From assembly GCA_964558415.1 (NCBI GenBank), contig CAZLDI010000017.1, positions 1 to 61,185 on the forward strand: a stretch of 61,185 nt of DNA. The letters are read 5' to 3'. Below, piece by piece: positions 9,193-17,372 of this stretch; position 1 is the stretch's first letter; every line of letters starts with the position of its first letter. This DNA comes from CAZLDI01 sp964558415 (GTDB lineage Bacteria > Chloroflexota > Dehalococcoidia > SM23-28-2 > RBG-16-64-32). The notes beneath the pieces are model-generated. The model did no database searches. It had not been told where the DNA came from and was given only the letters and a program-made list of their open reading frames with translations. A program made the position numbers and the translations under genes.

Positions 9193-9534
9193 ATGGCTGA
9201 CTGTCTGTTTTGCCGGATGGTTGAGGGCGAGATACCGACCGACCCGCTGTACGACGACGACCTGGTGTTCGCGATCCGGGACATTCACCCGCGGGCGCCC
9301 GTGCATTTCATGGTAATCCCGAAGGAGCACATCCCGACGGCGAAGGATGTTCGAGGAGAGCACGGGCCGGTGCTGACACGGATGTTCAGCGCGGTAACGA
9401 GCGTGGCGAAGGAAGAGGGGATTGGGGCGAGCGGGTACCGGCTGGCGTTCAACGTGGGTGACGCGGCGGGGATGACGATCGATCATCTGCACATGCATTG
9501 CCTGGGCGGGCGGGGGTTGGGGCCGGAGGGGTGA
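9193..9534 (+). CDS. HIT-family nucleotide hydrolase (HinT-like)
   Basis: A 113-residue protein beginning at ATG 9193, the usual HIT start with MADCLFCRMVEGEIP. It carries the zinc-type CxxC pair at residues 4 and 7, the IPKEHIPT segment, and the histidine-triad motif HLHMHCLGGR near residue 98, whose central histidine performs nucleophilic attack on phosphoramidates. Length and motif order match HinT-like adenosine phosphoramidase or Ap4A hydrolase relatives. It is a cytosolic housekeeping enzyme. Confidence 0.92.
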   Translation: MADCLFCRMVEGEIPTDPLYDDDLVFAIRDIHPRAPVHFMVIPKEHIPTAKDVRGEHGPVLTRMFSAVTSVAKEEGIGASGYRLAFNVGDAAGMTIDHLHMHCLGGRGLGPEG

Positions 9535-9581
9535 GGCGGGGTTAGTGCGCCGTGACTAGAGAGTAAGGCTCGGTAAGCAGG

Positions 9582-11255
9582 ATGAACAAACAGCCGCAGT
9601 GGCAGGACCGGGGTGAGCAGCGGTTTATGGGGCTGAGCGCGGCTCAATTCAATATCGCGGTGGTCGTTGCAATCGGCGCGGCCGCCGTAGGTGTGTGGCT
9701 GTTTGCGCTCGGGGGGAAGGATAGTCTGCTGGGCGGAGACGGCGACAGGCGCGCCGTGACTGAGGGGACGCCGACGACGGCCGCCGCGCCGGGAGAGACG
9801 CCGGCGGCGACGAGCGACCGGGCGAAGGCGCAGCTCTTCGAGTGGGGGGCGTGCTCGTTCAAGATTCCGGAGGGGTTCGACGTGGACTGCGGGGTGCTGA
9901 CGGTGCCGGAGGACCGCGGCAAGCCGGAGGGCCGGAAGATCCGGTTGCATGTGGGGGTGTTCCGCAGCGAGGCGGGCATTCGGGTTGGGGACCCGATCGT
10001 ATACCTGGCCGGCGGGCCCGGGGCGAAGTCGCTGGAGATCGTGGGGCGCATTTTCGACGATTGGTTCGAGCCGTTCCTGGCGCAGCGGGACTTCATCATC
10101 CTGGACCAGCGCGGCGCGGGATACTCCGAGCCGGCGCTGAACTGCCCGGAGATACTCGCGGCGTTCGTGGAGCACTTTGACGAGGATCTGAGCGCGGCCA
10201 CGGCGGCCGGCATCGAAGCGGATGCCCTGAGAGCCTGCCGGGACCGCCTGGTGAGCGAGGGCGTGAACCTGGCGTCGTTCAGCAGCGCCGAGAGCGCGGC
10301 GGACGTGGAGGACCTGCGGCTGGCGCTGGGGTACGAGAAGTGGAACCTGTACGGCGTGTCGTACGGCACGCGGCTGGCGCTGACGGTGATGCGGGACTTT
10401 CCAGGTGGGCTGCGCAGCGTCGTGCTGGACAGCAGCTATCCTCTGCAGGCCGACCTTTACGCGGAGGAGCCGGCGAACCTCGACCGTGCGCTGGGGACGC
10501 TGTTCGACGGGTGCGCGGCGGATGCCGAGTGCAACGCGGCTTACCCGGAGCTGCGCGCGGTGTTCAACGGGCTGGTGGACCGGCTGAACAGGTCGCCGGA
10601 GACGGCGTATATCACGAACCCGCTGACCGGGCAGACTTTCCCGGCCGCGGTGGTGAACGGCGACGCGCTTGTGGCGCTATTGTTCAGTTCGCTGTACTCC
10701 ACCGAGATCATCCCGATTTTGCCGCTGCTGATCTATGGCACGGCGCAGGGCGATACAACGCTGGTGGCGCTGCTGCTGGGGGGCTTCTTTGCTGAGCGCG
10801 AGTTCGTGAGCACGGGAATGCACCTGTCGATCCAGTGCGGGGACGAGGTGCGGTTCAGCTCTCGAGACGCGGTGACGGCCGCGGTTGCGGCGTACCCGCG
10901 GTTGCGCGGAGTGTTCGAGGGGAGCGCGACGCTGGGGCCGGGCGTGTTCGCGACCTGCGAAGGCTGGGGCGCGAAGCAGGCTGCGGAGATCGAGAACCAG
11001 GCTGTGAGCAGCAGCGTGCCCACGCTTGTGCTGGCGGGTCAGTATGACCCGATCACGCCGCCGGACTGGGGCCGGCGGGTGGCGGAGACGCTGAGCGCGG
11101 TGCGCTTCTACGAGTTCCCGGGAACGGGGCACGGGGTGAACTTCTCGGGGGAATGTCCGCTGGGGATGACGCAGGAGTTCCTGCGCGACCCCGGGAAGGA
11201 GCCGGACGCGTCGTGCATCGGTTCGATGGGCGGGCCGGAGTGGATTGTGGAGTGA
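9582..11255 (+). CDS. Membrane-anchored alpha/beta hydrolase (S33 tripeptidyl-peptidase-like)
   Basis: A 557-residue enzyme with one N-terminal membrane segment (residues about 24-44) and a low-complexity Thr/Ala linker, so the catalytic domain is probably extracellular. Landmarks are GGPG for the oxyanion hole near residue 145, DQRGAGYSEP, the nucleophile elbow GVSYGT near 260, the acid in GQYDPITPP near 487, and the histidine in GTGHG near 512. This order fits the S33 tripeptidyl aminopeptidase/proline iminopeptidase group with a C-terminal TAP-like segment. The substrate is not predictable. Confidence 0.88.
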   Translation: MNKQPQWQDRGEQRFMGLSAAQFNIAVVVAIGAAAVGVWLFALGGKDSLLGGDGDRRAVTEGTPTTAAAPGETPAATSDRAKAQLFEWGACSFKIPEGFDVDCGVLTVPEDRGKPEGRKIRLHVGVFRSEAGIRVGDPIVYLAGGPGAKSLEIVGRIFDDWFEPFLAQRDFIILDQRGAGYSEPALNCPEILAAFVEHFDEDLSAATAAGIEADALRACRDRLVSEGVNLASFSSAESAADVEDLRLALGYEKWNLYGVSYGTRLALTVMRDFPGGLRSVVLDSSYPLQADLYAEEPANLDRALGTLFDGCAADAECNAAYPELRAVFNGLVDRLNRSPETAYITNPLTGQTFPAAVVNGDALVALLFSSLYSTEIIPILPLLIYGTAQGDTTLVALLLGGFFAEREFVSTGMHLSIQCGDEVRFSSRDAVTAAVAAYPRLRGVFEGSATLGPGVFATCEGWGAKQAAEIENQAVSSSVPTLVLAGQYDPITPPDWGRRVAETLSAVRFYEFPGTGHGVNFSGECPLGMTQEFLRDPGKEPDASCIGSMGGPEWIVE

Positions 11256-11336
11256 TGCGGGGGGCGGGCGGTGGTGGGCGGCGAGGTGCTCGGCCTGGGG
11301 TATGGCCTGGCGCACTCCGAAGGTGATAGTACCCTG

Positions 11337-11371
11337 TAATAAGTATTATTAGCCACGAGGCAGGCGCCTCG
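11337..11371 (+). promoter_or_regulatory. Inverted repeats upstream of the metal ATPase
   Basis: An AT-rich near-palindrome, taataagtattatta (11337-11351), and a hairpin with arms cgaggc/gcctcg (11356-11371) occupy the short region before the P-type ATPase. They could be a metal-responsive operator and an mRNA hairpin, but no known CsoR or CopY box is recognised. Confidence 0.35.
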
Positions 11372-11410
11372 GATCAACCGATCTAGTAGAGTGACCACCT
11401 GGAGACCGTC

Positions 11411-13813
11411 ATGGAGACGTCTGAGCACCAGTATCATTCAATTGAACGCGTGCGCCTGCCGGTACGCAATCTGTACTGCGAGTGTTGCGCCGGCGAGCTT
11501 GAAAAGAGCCTGAAGGCCAGTCCGCACATCGCCGAGGCGTCCGTGGACTTCCGCGGTGAGGCGGTCGAGGTACGTTATCACGCCGGGATGATCGATCAGG
11601 CGGGTATTCAGCAGCTGATCGACGGCAGCAAACGATGCACCTGTGGGCCAGCTGACCCGGCCGCAGAGACAACGCACATGCACCACCAGGCGCAGATGGC
11701 GCCGATCACGATGGGCACGAAGCAGGACAGGATGCAGTACGAACTACCGGCGAGCGGCGCTCACGCGCAGCACGAACGCGGCCACCAGGAAGCATCCTCC
11801 CACGCCGGCATGGATCACGACATGTCCGACCCGAAGATGGCGAAGGCGATGGAACTGGACATGCGCAACCGGTTCTTCGTGGCGCTAGTGCTGACGATCC
11901 CAACGGTCCTCTACTCGCCGCTCGGATACGACTTCCTCGGCCTTGATATGCCGAAGCCGGACATCAACGCAAACTGGATCTCGCTCGTGGCGTCGACGCC
12001 GGTGGTCTGGTGGGCCGGGTGGATCTTCATCGGTGGCGCATACCATTCGCTGCGCCGGCGCTCGCTCAACATGAGCGTACTGATCGCGACGGGCGTTCTT
12101 GCCGCCTATCTGGCAAGCATCGTGCTTCTGATCGCCGGTGAGGAGGACGCCTTCTTCGAGGCCGCGGGGATGCTGGTAACGTTCGTGCTCTTCGGGCACT
12201 GGATGGAGATGAAGTCTCGGCGTGGCACGACGGACGCCCTTCGCGCTCTCTTCGACCTGGTGCCGCCAAAGGCGACGGTCTTGCGGAACGGCGAGGAAGT
12301 TGAAATCCCAAGTAGCGAAATCGTGGTGGGGGACATGGTCGTCATCAGGCCGGGCGACAAGATCCCTGTCGACGGGGTAATAGAGAAGGGCGAGACGACG
12401 ATCGATGAGTCACTGGTAACAGGCGAGTCCATCCCGGTGGACAAAGGGCCAGGCGACGAGGTGGTCGGTGGGTCCATCAACCAATCTGGCGCTGTCACGT
12501 TCCGAGCGACGAAGATCGGAGCCGACACGGCCCTCGGGCAGATCGTGCGTCTGGTGCAACAGGCACAGAACTCGAAGGCGCCCGGGCAACGTCTGGCGGA
12601 CACTGCAGCGCAGTATCTCGTGATCCTGGCGGTCTCCGCCGGCCTCATCACCTTCGGAGTCTGGGCGCTCTTCTCCAATGAGGACACGATCACTGCTCTC
12701 ACGTTCGCCATTTCGGCAGTCGTCATCGCCTGCCCGGATGCGCTTGGGCTCGCGACTCCAACGGCAGTAGCTGTCGGTACGGGACTCGGCGCGCGGCACA
12801 ACATCCTCATCAAGGACGCGGCGACGCTGGAAGGGGTATCACGCGTGCAGGCCGTGGTCATGGACAAGACTGGTACGCTCACGGAAGGGCGTCCGAGACT
12901 GACCTCGGTAGTGTCTAGCGGCTTACCGGAGGCTGAGTTGCTCGGTGTGGCAGCATCGGCCGAGCAGGGTAGCGAGCATCGTCTCGCGAAAGCGATCGTG
13001 GAGGGCGCACGAGAGCGAGGCGCCATCCTCGTCGACCCGCTTGGGTTTCAGTCGATCGCGGGGCACGGCCTGCAGGCGCAGGTAGACGGACGCGAGGTCG
13101 TAATCGGCAACCGGAAGTTAATGGGGGACCGCGGGATCGCGCTGGACGGGCTGGAGGAGCAGGCGGCGGGCCTCGCCGAGGCGGGCAACACGCCTATGTA
13201 CGTCGCTGTCGATGGGCGCGCGGCCGGTATCATCTCGGTCGCGGACACGGTCAAGCCCAGCGCGCGCAAGGCCGTTGACCTGCTGCAAGAGCAGGGCATC
13301 GAAGTCGTGATGATGTCCGGCGACAACAAGCGCACTGCGGAGGCCGTCGCCTCAGACCTAGGGATCCAGCGCGTATTTGCGGAGGTGCTACCGGCCGAAA
13401 AGGCGCAGTACGTAAAGCAGCTCCAGGACGAGAGCAAGTTCGTCGCCATGGTTGGTGACGGTGTGAACGACGCACCGGCGCTCGCTCAGGCGGACATCGG
13501 AATCGCGATCGGAGCTGGGACCGACGTTGCTATAGAGACCGCGAAGGTGGTTCTGATGAAGAGCGACCCCCTGGACGTGCTGCGCGCGATCCGGTTGAGC
13601 AAAGCCACGGTCACGAAGATGAAGCAAAACCTGTTCTGGGCGAGCATCTACAACATCCTCGCCATCCCGGTCGCGGCCGGCGTGCTCTACCCGTCGCTCG
13701 GTGTCGAACTGAGGCCGGAATGGGCGGCTTTGCTGATGTCCGTGAGCTCGATTATCGTGGCAACGAACGCCGTGCTGCTGAAGCGCGTTGAGCGAGACTT
13801 GACGTCCCTGTAG
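11411..13813 (+). CDS. Heavy-metal (probably copper) P1B-type ATPase with CPD motif
   Basis: An 800-residue membrane pump. The N terminus has an HMA-like domain with a CECC cluster (residues about 22-25) and a His/Met-rich stretch (residues about 85-140). The ATPase core has TGES (actuator), DKTGT (phosphorylated Asp), MVGDGVNDAPAL (hinge) and about six to eight membrane helices. Two deviations stand out. The transmembrane metal motif reads CPD in ACPDALGLATPTA instead of CPC or CPH, and the nucleotide-domain motif reads SEHRLAKA where SEHPLAKA is usual. Start is ATG 11411 after tggaga. Copper is the best guess for the substrate because of the His/Met-rich N terminus, but the CPD group leaves this open. 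Confidence 0.88.
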   Translation: METSEHQYHSIERVRLPVRNLYCECCAGELEKSLKASPHIAEASVDFRGEAVEVRYHAGMIDQAGIQQLIDGSKRCTCGPADPAAETTHMHHQAQMAPITMGTKQDRMQYELPASGAHAQHERGHQEASSHAGMDHDMSDPKMAKAMELDMRNRFFVALVLTIPTVLYSPLGYDFLGLDMPKPDINANWISLVASTPVVWWAGWIFIGGAYHSLRRRSLNMSVLIATGVLAAYLASIVLLIAGEEDAFFEAAGMLVTFVLFGHWMEMKSRRGTTDALRALFDLVPPKATVLRNGEEVEIPSSEIVVGDMVVIRPGDKIPVDGVIEKGETTIDESLVTGESIPVDKGPGDEVVGGSINQSGAVTFRATKIGADTALGQIVRLVQQAQNSKAPGQRLADTAAQYLVILAVSAGLITFGVWALFSNEDTITALTFAISAVVIACPDALGLATPTAVAVGTGLGARHNILIKDAATLEGVSRVQAVVMDKTGTLTEGRPRLTSVVSSGLPEAELLGVAASAEQGSEHRLAKAIVEGARERGAILVDPLGFQSIAGHGLQAQVDGREVVIGNRKLMGDRGIALDGLEEQAAGLAEAGNTPMYVAVDGRAAGIISVADTVKPSARKAVDLLQEQGIEVVMMSGDNKRTAEAVASDLGIQRVFAEVLPAEKAQYVKQLQDESKFVAMVGDGVNDAPALAQADIGIAIGAGTDVAIETAKVVLMKSDPLDVLRAIRLSKATVTKMKQNLFWASIYNILAIPVAAGVLYPSLGVELRPEWAALLMSVSSIIVATNAVLLKRVERDLTSL

Positions 13814-13815
13814 TC

Positions 13816-13932
13816 ATGGACAACGCAGTCGCCCCCGTCCAGGCTTACCTCCGAGTGAACGGCTACTTCACGGTAGCGGAGTTGACGGGGTTAGGAAGGC
13901 TTTGGTCGCTGTACCCTGGTGCGAGCGGTTAA
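13816..13932 (+). pseudogene. N-terminal fragment of a truncated gene
   Basis: A 38-codon ORF directly after the ATPase. Its first 22 or so residues (VQAYLRVNGYFTVAEL) read like the conserved start of a larger hypothetical family, and the rest is unrelated. It looks like a gene 5' end cut off by a rearrangement near 13885, followed by repeat-rich DNA. Confidence 0.4.
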
Positions 13933-13980
13933 GTAGTAGCGCGGGGGCGGGCTGCTTTTGCGAACGCCAATCTACGTCAG

Positions 13981-14306
13981 ATTCTTCGCTGCGCTTAAGA
14001 ATGACAGGGGTGGATCGCCACGCGCGGGAGGCAGGATGAGCGGTTGATGCCAACGTCACCAGTTGCGAGCGGGGTGGGTGCCCCCCCCCACCTCCAGATT
14101 CCTTCGCGAAGGGGCTATGTACTGTCGAGCGACGATCAGCTCGCTCAGAATGACAGGGAGTGGACCGCCACACGCGGGAGGCAGGATGAGCGGTTGATGC
14201 CAACGTCACCAGTTGCGAGCGGGGTGGGTGCCCCCCCCCACCTCCAGATTCCTTCGCGAAGGGGCTATGTACTGTCGAGCGACGATCAGCTCGCTCAGAA
14301 TGACGT
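13981..14306. repeat. REP-like elements and a 150-bp tandem duplication
   Basis: 13981-14002 is a small inverted repeat (arms attctt/aagaat). From about 14001 a unit of exactly 150 bp is duplicated (14001-14150 and 14151-14300). Each unit holds a poly-C tract, the 12-bp palindrome ccttcgcgaagg (14101 and 14251) and a hairpin with arms gagcga/tcgctc, ending in agaatgac. The copies differ at only a few bases, so the duplication is recent. No gene is supported between 13933 and 14506. Confidence 0.8.
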
Positions 14307-14347
14307 TGCTGCCTGGTTTGGGGCGCCGGTGCGAGTGAATGACAGGT

Positions 14348-14390
14348 TGAAGGCGCAGGTAGGCACAGGCTGATACGAACCTGTTGAAGA
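14348..14390 (+). repeat. Left copy of imperfect direct repeat flanking the lipoprotein segment
   Basis: About 43 bp that recur with a 2-bp gap and a few changes at 15068-15109; the shared core includes tacgaacctgttgaagat versus cacgaacccgttggagat. The pair brackets about 0.7 kb holding the reverse-strand lipoprotein gene, as if that segment had been inserted. Confidence 0.6.
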
Positions 14391-14506
14391 TGGGGGGACC
14401 GGGGGGGTGGGCGCGCGAGGGTGCTTGGCCGGGGTATCGGGACGTGTGGTGGCCGAGGCGGTGGCGTACAGGAAGTACGTCTGCGCGGTGGCGCTTTCGG
14501 TCGTGG

Positions 14507-14974
14507 TCACCGACTCTGCGTGTCGTCCACGAGGCTGTCGGTAACTCGAAGTTCTCCATCTGTCCGTTTGATGATGAACGTCGCGTGTGCATCCTGCCAT
14601 TCAAAACACGGGGCGGTCCTCTCGTAGATATTCGTCCCTCCCGGTCCCGCCGTCAGCCTGACGGTCACAAGATTAGTGCGTGCGGCGGCGCCGTAACCGC
14701 ATCCCGTAAGTTGGGTCGACGCCGCGCGTGGTTTGACTTCTGCGCACATCCTACCCCCAACTGCGACGTCCATTGCGTCTGCTATCTCTCCGACTCGGCC
14801 GGATGCTGAGGATGGATGAAAACATAGACTAACCTCGCTGGTGTTGACGAAGTTCATTTCAACTTCCTCGGGGTTCGAAATGCACGCCCCGGCGAGGAGT
14901 GATGCGAGCAGCAGCGAGGCCACCATGGGGCCGCGAGGTGCTAAGGGTTTGTGATGGCGCTCGACCTTCAACAT
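14507..14974 (-). CDS. Small lipoprotein, paralogue of the Rhs-adjacent lipoprotein
   Basis: About 155 residues from ATG 14974, with aggtg about 9 bases upstream; ATG 14926 is an alternative. The signal peptide ends in LLAGAC. The mature part shares an ordered set of motifs with the lipoprotein at 35840-36322: NTSEVSLCF versus NRTDSLICY, GCGYGA in both, NIYERTAPCFEW versus RIYDRMAECQVW, and TFIIKR versus TFVIEK. The four conserved cysteines suggest two disulphides. The family is not recognised. Because the paralogue lies directly behind an Rhs toxin, an orphan immunity-protein role is a hypothesis. Confidence 0.65.
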   Translation of the reverse strand: MLKVERHHKPLAPRGPMVASLLLASLLAGACISNPEEVEMNFVNTSEVSLCFHPSSASGRVGEIADAMDVAVGGRMCAEVKPRAASTQLTGCGYGAAARTNLVTVRLTAGPGGTNIYERTAPCFEWQDAHATFIIKRTDGELRVTDSLVDDTQSR

Positions 14975-14997
14975 CGCGACAGCACCTGCCGGAGATC

Positions 14998-15023
14998 TGA
15001 CCTGCTCCCCTAAAACTGTACCA
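14998..15023 (+). repeat. Solo IS end matching the IS3 element at 36370
   Basis: 26 bp identical to the left terminal repeat of the IS at 36370-37586 (TGACCTGCTCCCC...), with weaker similarity for about 15 bases more. No transposase follows, so this is a remnant or a one-ended relic beside the lipoprotein paralogue. Confidence 0.65.
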
Positions 15024-15067
15024 GTGTGAATGGCAGTCACTGCGTTTGAAGTATCGAAGAGGGACTG

Positions 15068-15109
15068 ATGAAGGTGCGGGTACACGGTCTGACACGAACC
15101 CGTTGGAGA
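15068..15109 (+). repeat. Right copy of imperfect direct repeat flanking the lipoprotein segment
   Basis: Partner of 14348-14390. It lies just before the first prophage-like gene. Confidence 0.6.
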
Positions 15110-15118
15110 TAGCCGTGG

Positions 15119-15481
15119 GTGTCGGTTATGGTGTTGACGGATACCGGGCGGATGTGGCGGCGGGAGGAGTTGTTGTGGATGGTGTGGGTGGCGGCGTTGG
15201 AGGCGGGGACGGCGGTCTGCGCGGCGCTGAACTTTTCTTACTTCATGTATCGCACAACGCTGCGGGCGCCGCTGGCGGTATCGCGGCGGGCGGCGGCGTT
15301 TGTGCTGGCGGTGATATCGCTGGGGGCGTTGCTGGAGAGCACGGTCGTGCTGGCGGGCCTGGCGGCGACGGAGGATTCGGTGTTCGCGTCTGAGGGTTGG
15401 GCGCTGGTGGCGGCGGTGTCGTTTGCGGGGATGGCGATGATGTCGGCGCTGGTGCTGCGAGTGAAAGGAGATGGGCGATGA
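15119..15481 (+). CDS. Small four-helix membrane protein (prophage region)
   Basis: A 120-residue protein with four probable membrane helices (around residues 20-42, 54-75, 78-83 extended, and 92-112) and a charged C terminus. Start is GTG 15119. Its stop overlaps the start of the next gene (atga at 15478), so the two are translationally coupled. The position at the head of a run of small genes before the terminase fits a phage membrane protein, but no family is recognised. Confidence 0.55.
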   Translation: MSVMVLTDTGRMWRREELLWMVWVAALEAGTAVCAALNFSYFMYRTTLRAPLAVSRRAAAFVLAVISLGALLESTVVLAGLAATEDSVFASEGWALVAAVSFAGMAMMSALVLRVKGDGR

Positions 15482-15726
15482 ACAGACTGCGGGAGATCAT
15501 GGGCAAGAAGGGCGACGGGTCGCCTGTGTCGCTGGCGATTGAGCGGGAAGACTGGGAGATGGCGGCGCTATTGCTCCTGCTGGGCTTTGTGGAGGTGATC
15601 GATGAGGTGGGAGCAGCGGGGGCGGAGGCGCTGCTGGATGAACTGGAAGCGGAGAACGCGGCCTCCGGCGGGCGCCACGGTGGGTCGCGGGGGAGGCGAA
15701 GGGGGGAGCACGGTGGCAGGCGCTGA
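15478..15726 (+). CDS. Small acidic hypothetical protein (prophage region)
   Basis: 82 residues from ATG 15478, with aaaggag at 15464-15470. The N-terminal half is helical and hydrophobic (WEMAALLLLLGFVEVIDEV) and the tail is Gly/Arg-rich. Overlaps at both ends (4 bp with the previous gene, about 14 bp with the next) indicate a coupled operon. Function unknown. Confidence 0.5.
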   Translation: MNRLREIMGKKGDGSPVSLAIEREDWEMAALLLLLGFVEVIDEVGAAGAEALLDELEAENAASGGRHGGSRGRRRGEHGGRR

Positions 15727-16054
15727 ACGGGAGGCCGTCGCGAATGGCGCCGGGGCCGATTTGGAGGGGCGATTTTACCGCGGATCGCTGAGCGCGGAGG
15801 AGCAGGAGTCCTACGACGACGCGCTGGCGATGGACGGGCTGGCGGAGGAGATCGCGCTGCTGCGAGTGAAGCTGAATACGGCGGCGAAGGAGCAACCGAC
15901 AGACATGAAGCTGATGGTTGCGGGAATCGGGTTGCTGGTGCGGGCTGTAGGGACGCAGTACAGGCTCTCGCCAAAGGTGAAGAAAGAGCTGACGGACAGC
16001 ATGGCGGCAGTGCTGAACAGCCTGGGAGACCTGATCCTGCCGGCGGAGCGCTAG
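15713..16054 (+). CDS. Phage-associated small protein, possible small terminase-like
   Basis: About 113 residues from GTG 15713; a GTG at 15680 is an alternative. The body reads FYRGSLSAEEQ, DGLAEEIALLRVKL and LLVRAVGTQYRLSPK, a helical pattern seen in short proteins that precede phage terminases. The large terminase lies 2.4 kb downstream, separated by a reverse-strand operon that looks inserted. The small-terminase call is positional and tentative. Confidence 0.45.
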   Translation: MAGAEREAVANGAGADLEGRFYRGSLSAEEQESYDDALAMDGLAEEIALLRVKLNTAAKEQPTDMKLMVAGIGLLVRAVGTQYRLSPKVKKELTDSMAAVLNSLGDLILPAER

Positions 16055-16452
16055 GGGGTTGTGGCGGCGGATTCGTTGCTGTTGGCGCTCTCCCAGCTCT
16101 GGTAATAGGCGCGCACCACGTAGTAGTAGGTGCCTGCGGCCGGGGCGTCGTTGTAGGTGACGGTAGTGCGGGGCGTGAGCTCGGCGATCTGCGCGTAGGG
16201 CCCGCCGGAAACTGCCGCGCGATAGACGCGATGCCCGGCGGCGTAGGTGTCTGGGGTCGCGGTCCAGGTGAGGTCGATGGAAGCGCCGCCGGTCGCGCCG
16301 AGGGCGGACGGCGGGTCCAGGGTGTCTGAACTGAAGGCGTTGGCGCCCAGGGAGAGCGTGTCGGTGAAGACAGCGAGCGCGGCGCCGACGAGGAGCGCGG
16401 CGACAGCGAAGCCGGCGAGCAACCCGGCCAGTCGGGTGAGGTTGCGTCGCAC
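16051..16452 (-). CDS. Secreted fibronectin type III protein with SipW-type signal
   Basis: 133 residues. The N terminus is a SipW-cognate signal peptide (hydrophobic helix, then ALAVFTDTLSLGANAFSS) of the same design as the TasA-like protein in this operon. Residues about 45-130 form one fibronectin type III domain (IDLTWTATPD, HRVYRA, YYYVVRAYY). Its stop overlaps the stop of the convergent gene by 4 bp. Last gene of the SipW operon; likely an accessory fibre or surface protein. Confidence 0.75.
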   Translation of the reverse strand: MRRNLTRLAGLLAGFAVAALLVGAALAVFTDTLSLGANAFSSDTLDPPSALGATGGASIDLTWTATPDTYAAGHRVYRAAVSGGPYAQIAELTPRTTVTYNDAPAAGTYYYVVRAYYQSWESANSNESAATTP

Positions 16453-16454
16453 GG

Positions 16455-17162
16455 TCAGACCACAGCGCCGCGGGGGAGGCGCCGCGAGCGGGGTGCGTCG
16501 GGGAACCAGATCGAGCGAAGCATGAGGAAGGCGACGGTGATCGAGGGCAGCAGGACGACGGACAGCCAGCCGAGCGGCGTGGCGACGAAGGCAGCCAGGT
16601 GTCCGAGGTAGGGGATATGGTAGGCGGGCGTGGCCACACTCGGGGGCAGAATGTAGAGGGTAGGGTCCGGTGACCCGTTGGCGTCGCCCTTCGTTTCGAC
16701 AAGGAAGCGGTCACCGTCGGCCTGGACGGACGTGACGCGGTGCAACTTGGGGCGAGTCTGGACCCCGGCGTCGCTGCGGACCATGATGACGTCGCCGACA
16801 CGGACGGAGCTGTCGTCGATGTTGCGCGCGACTACGAGAGCGCCGTTAGGGATGGCGTCCCCCATGCTGCCGCCGTGGACTATGAGGACGGCGTAGCCGA
16901 AGGCGCGCGGGACGACGACCGCGCCGAGGGCCAGGGTGAGAGCGAGAAGGAAGAGAATCAGGACCGTGCGGAGCACGATTGACGTCCAGGTGACGGCCGC
17001 CCGCAGCGCCTGCACCCGCGTGATTCGCTCGTGCTCGAGGACGCGCCCGCCAACGAGGTGGGCGTAGTCCAGGGGTTTGGGGCGGGCCACAAAGAGCCCG
17101 CGGATCCTCGCGGACGCTTCTTCCAGGTTGGCGTTTGGCCGCGGAAAGTCAGAGGACCCCAT
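16455..17162 (-). CDS. SipW-like (ER-type) signal peptidase I
   Basis: 235 residues with membrane helices near residues 65-90 and 195-220. The catalytic serine is in HGGSMGDAIPNG. The second catalytic residue is a histidine (KLHRVTSV) rather than lysine, which marks the archaeal/ER-type SipW class, and TKGDANGSPD follows as box E. SipW enzymes process TasA-type fibre proteins, and two proteins with matching signals flank this gene, so enzyme and substrates are encoded together. It starts 13 bases after the upstream 58-residue ORF and ends 2 bases before the next gene. Confidence 0.85.
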   Translation of the reverse strand: MGSSDFPRPNANLEEASARIRGLFVARPKPLDYAHLVGGRVLEHERITRVQALRAAVTWTSIVLRTVLILFLLALTLALGAVVVPRAFGYAVLIVHGGSMGDAIPNGALVVARNIDDSSVRVGDVIMVRSDAGVQTRPKLHRVTSVQADGDRFLVETKGDANGSPDPTLYILPPSVATPAYHIPYLGHLAAFVATPLGWLSVVLLPSITVAFLMLRSIWFPDAPRSRRLPRGAVV

Positions 17163-17175
17163 ACGTACGGACTCG

Positions 17176-17352
17176 CTAGAGGACGAAGAAGCGCGCGGCG
17201 TAAAACGTGGCGCGCAACATTCGAAACGCGGCCGCCACGGAAGGATCCCGCCGCCGGTGGAGGGGCTGCTCTACCGGCGGTGGGATTAGTGTGGCCGGGC
17301 CGGACGCGGGATCGCGTTCGTCCTCGAACTCGGGCGGGTCGTAGTGGTTCAA
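17176..17352 (-). CDS. Small hypothetical protein of the SipW operon
   Basis: A 58-residue ORF from a TTG start at 17352 that fills the gap between the TasA-like gene and sipW. It begins MNHYDPPEFEDERDP, is proline-rich in the middle and ends in a hydrophobic patch (MLRATFYAARFFVL). Its position and tight spacing on both sides support coding. No family is recognised. Confidence 0.5.
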   Translation of the reverse strand: MNHYDPPEFEDERDPASGPATLIPPPVEQPLHRRRDPSVAAAFRMLRATFYAARFFVL

Positions 17353-17372
17353 GCTCTTTCGCTGCCTTTCAC

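Noticed and set aside
14044..14373. Forward ORF of 109 codons with an internal repeat
   Set aside because: The repeated protein sequence is only the translation of the 150-bp tandem duplication.
14384..14809. Forward ORF of 141 codons
   Set aside because: It is antisense to the lipoprotein gene, whose signal peptide, lipobox and paralogue support the reverse strand.
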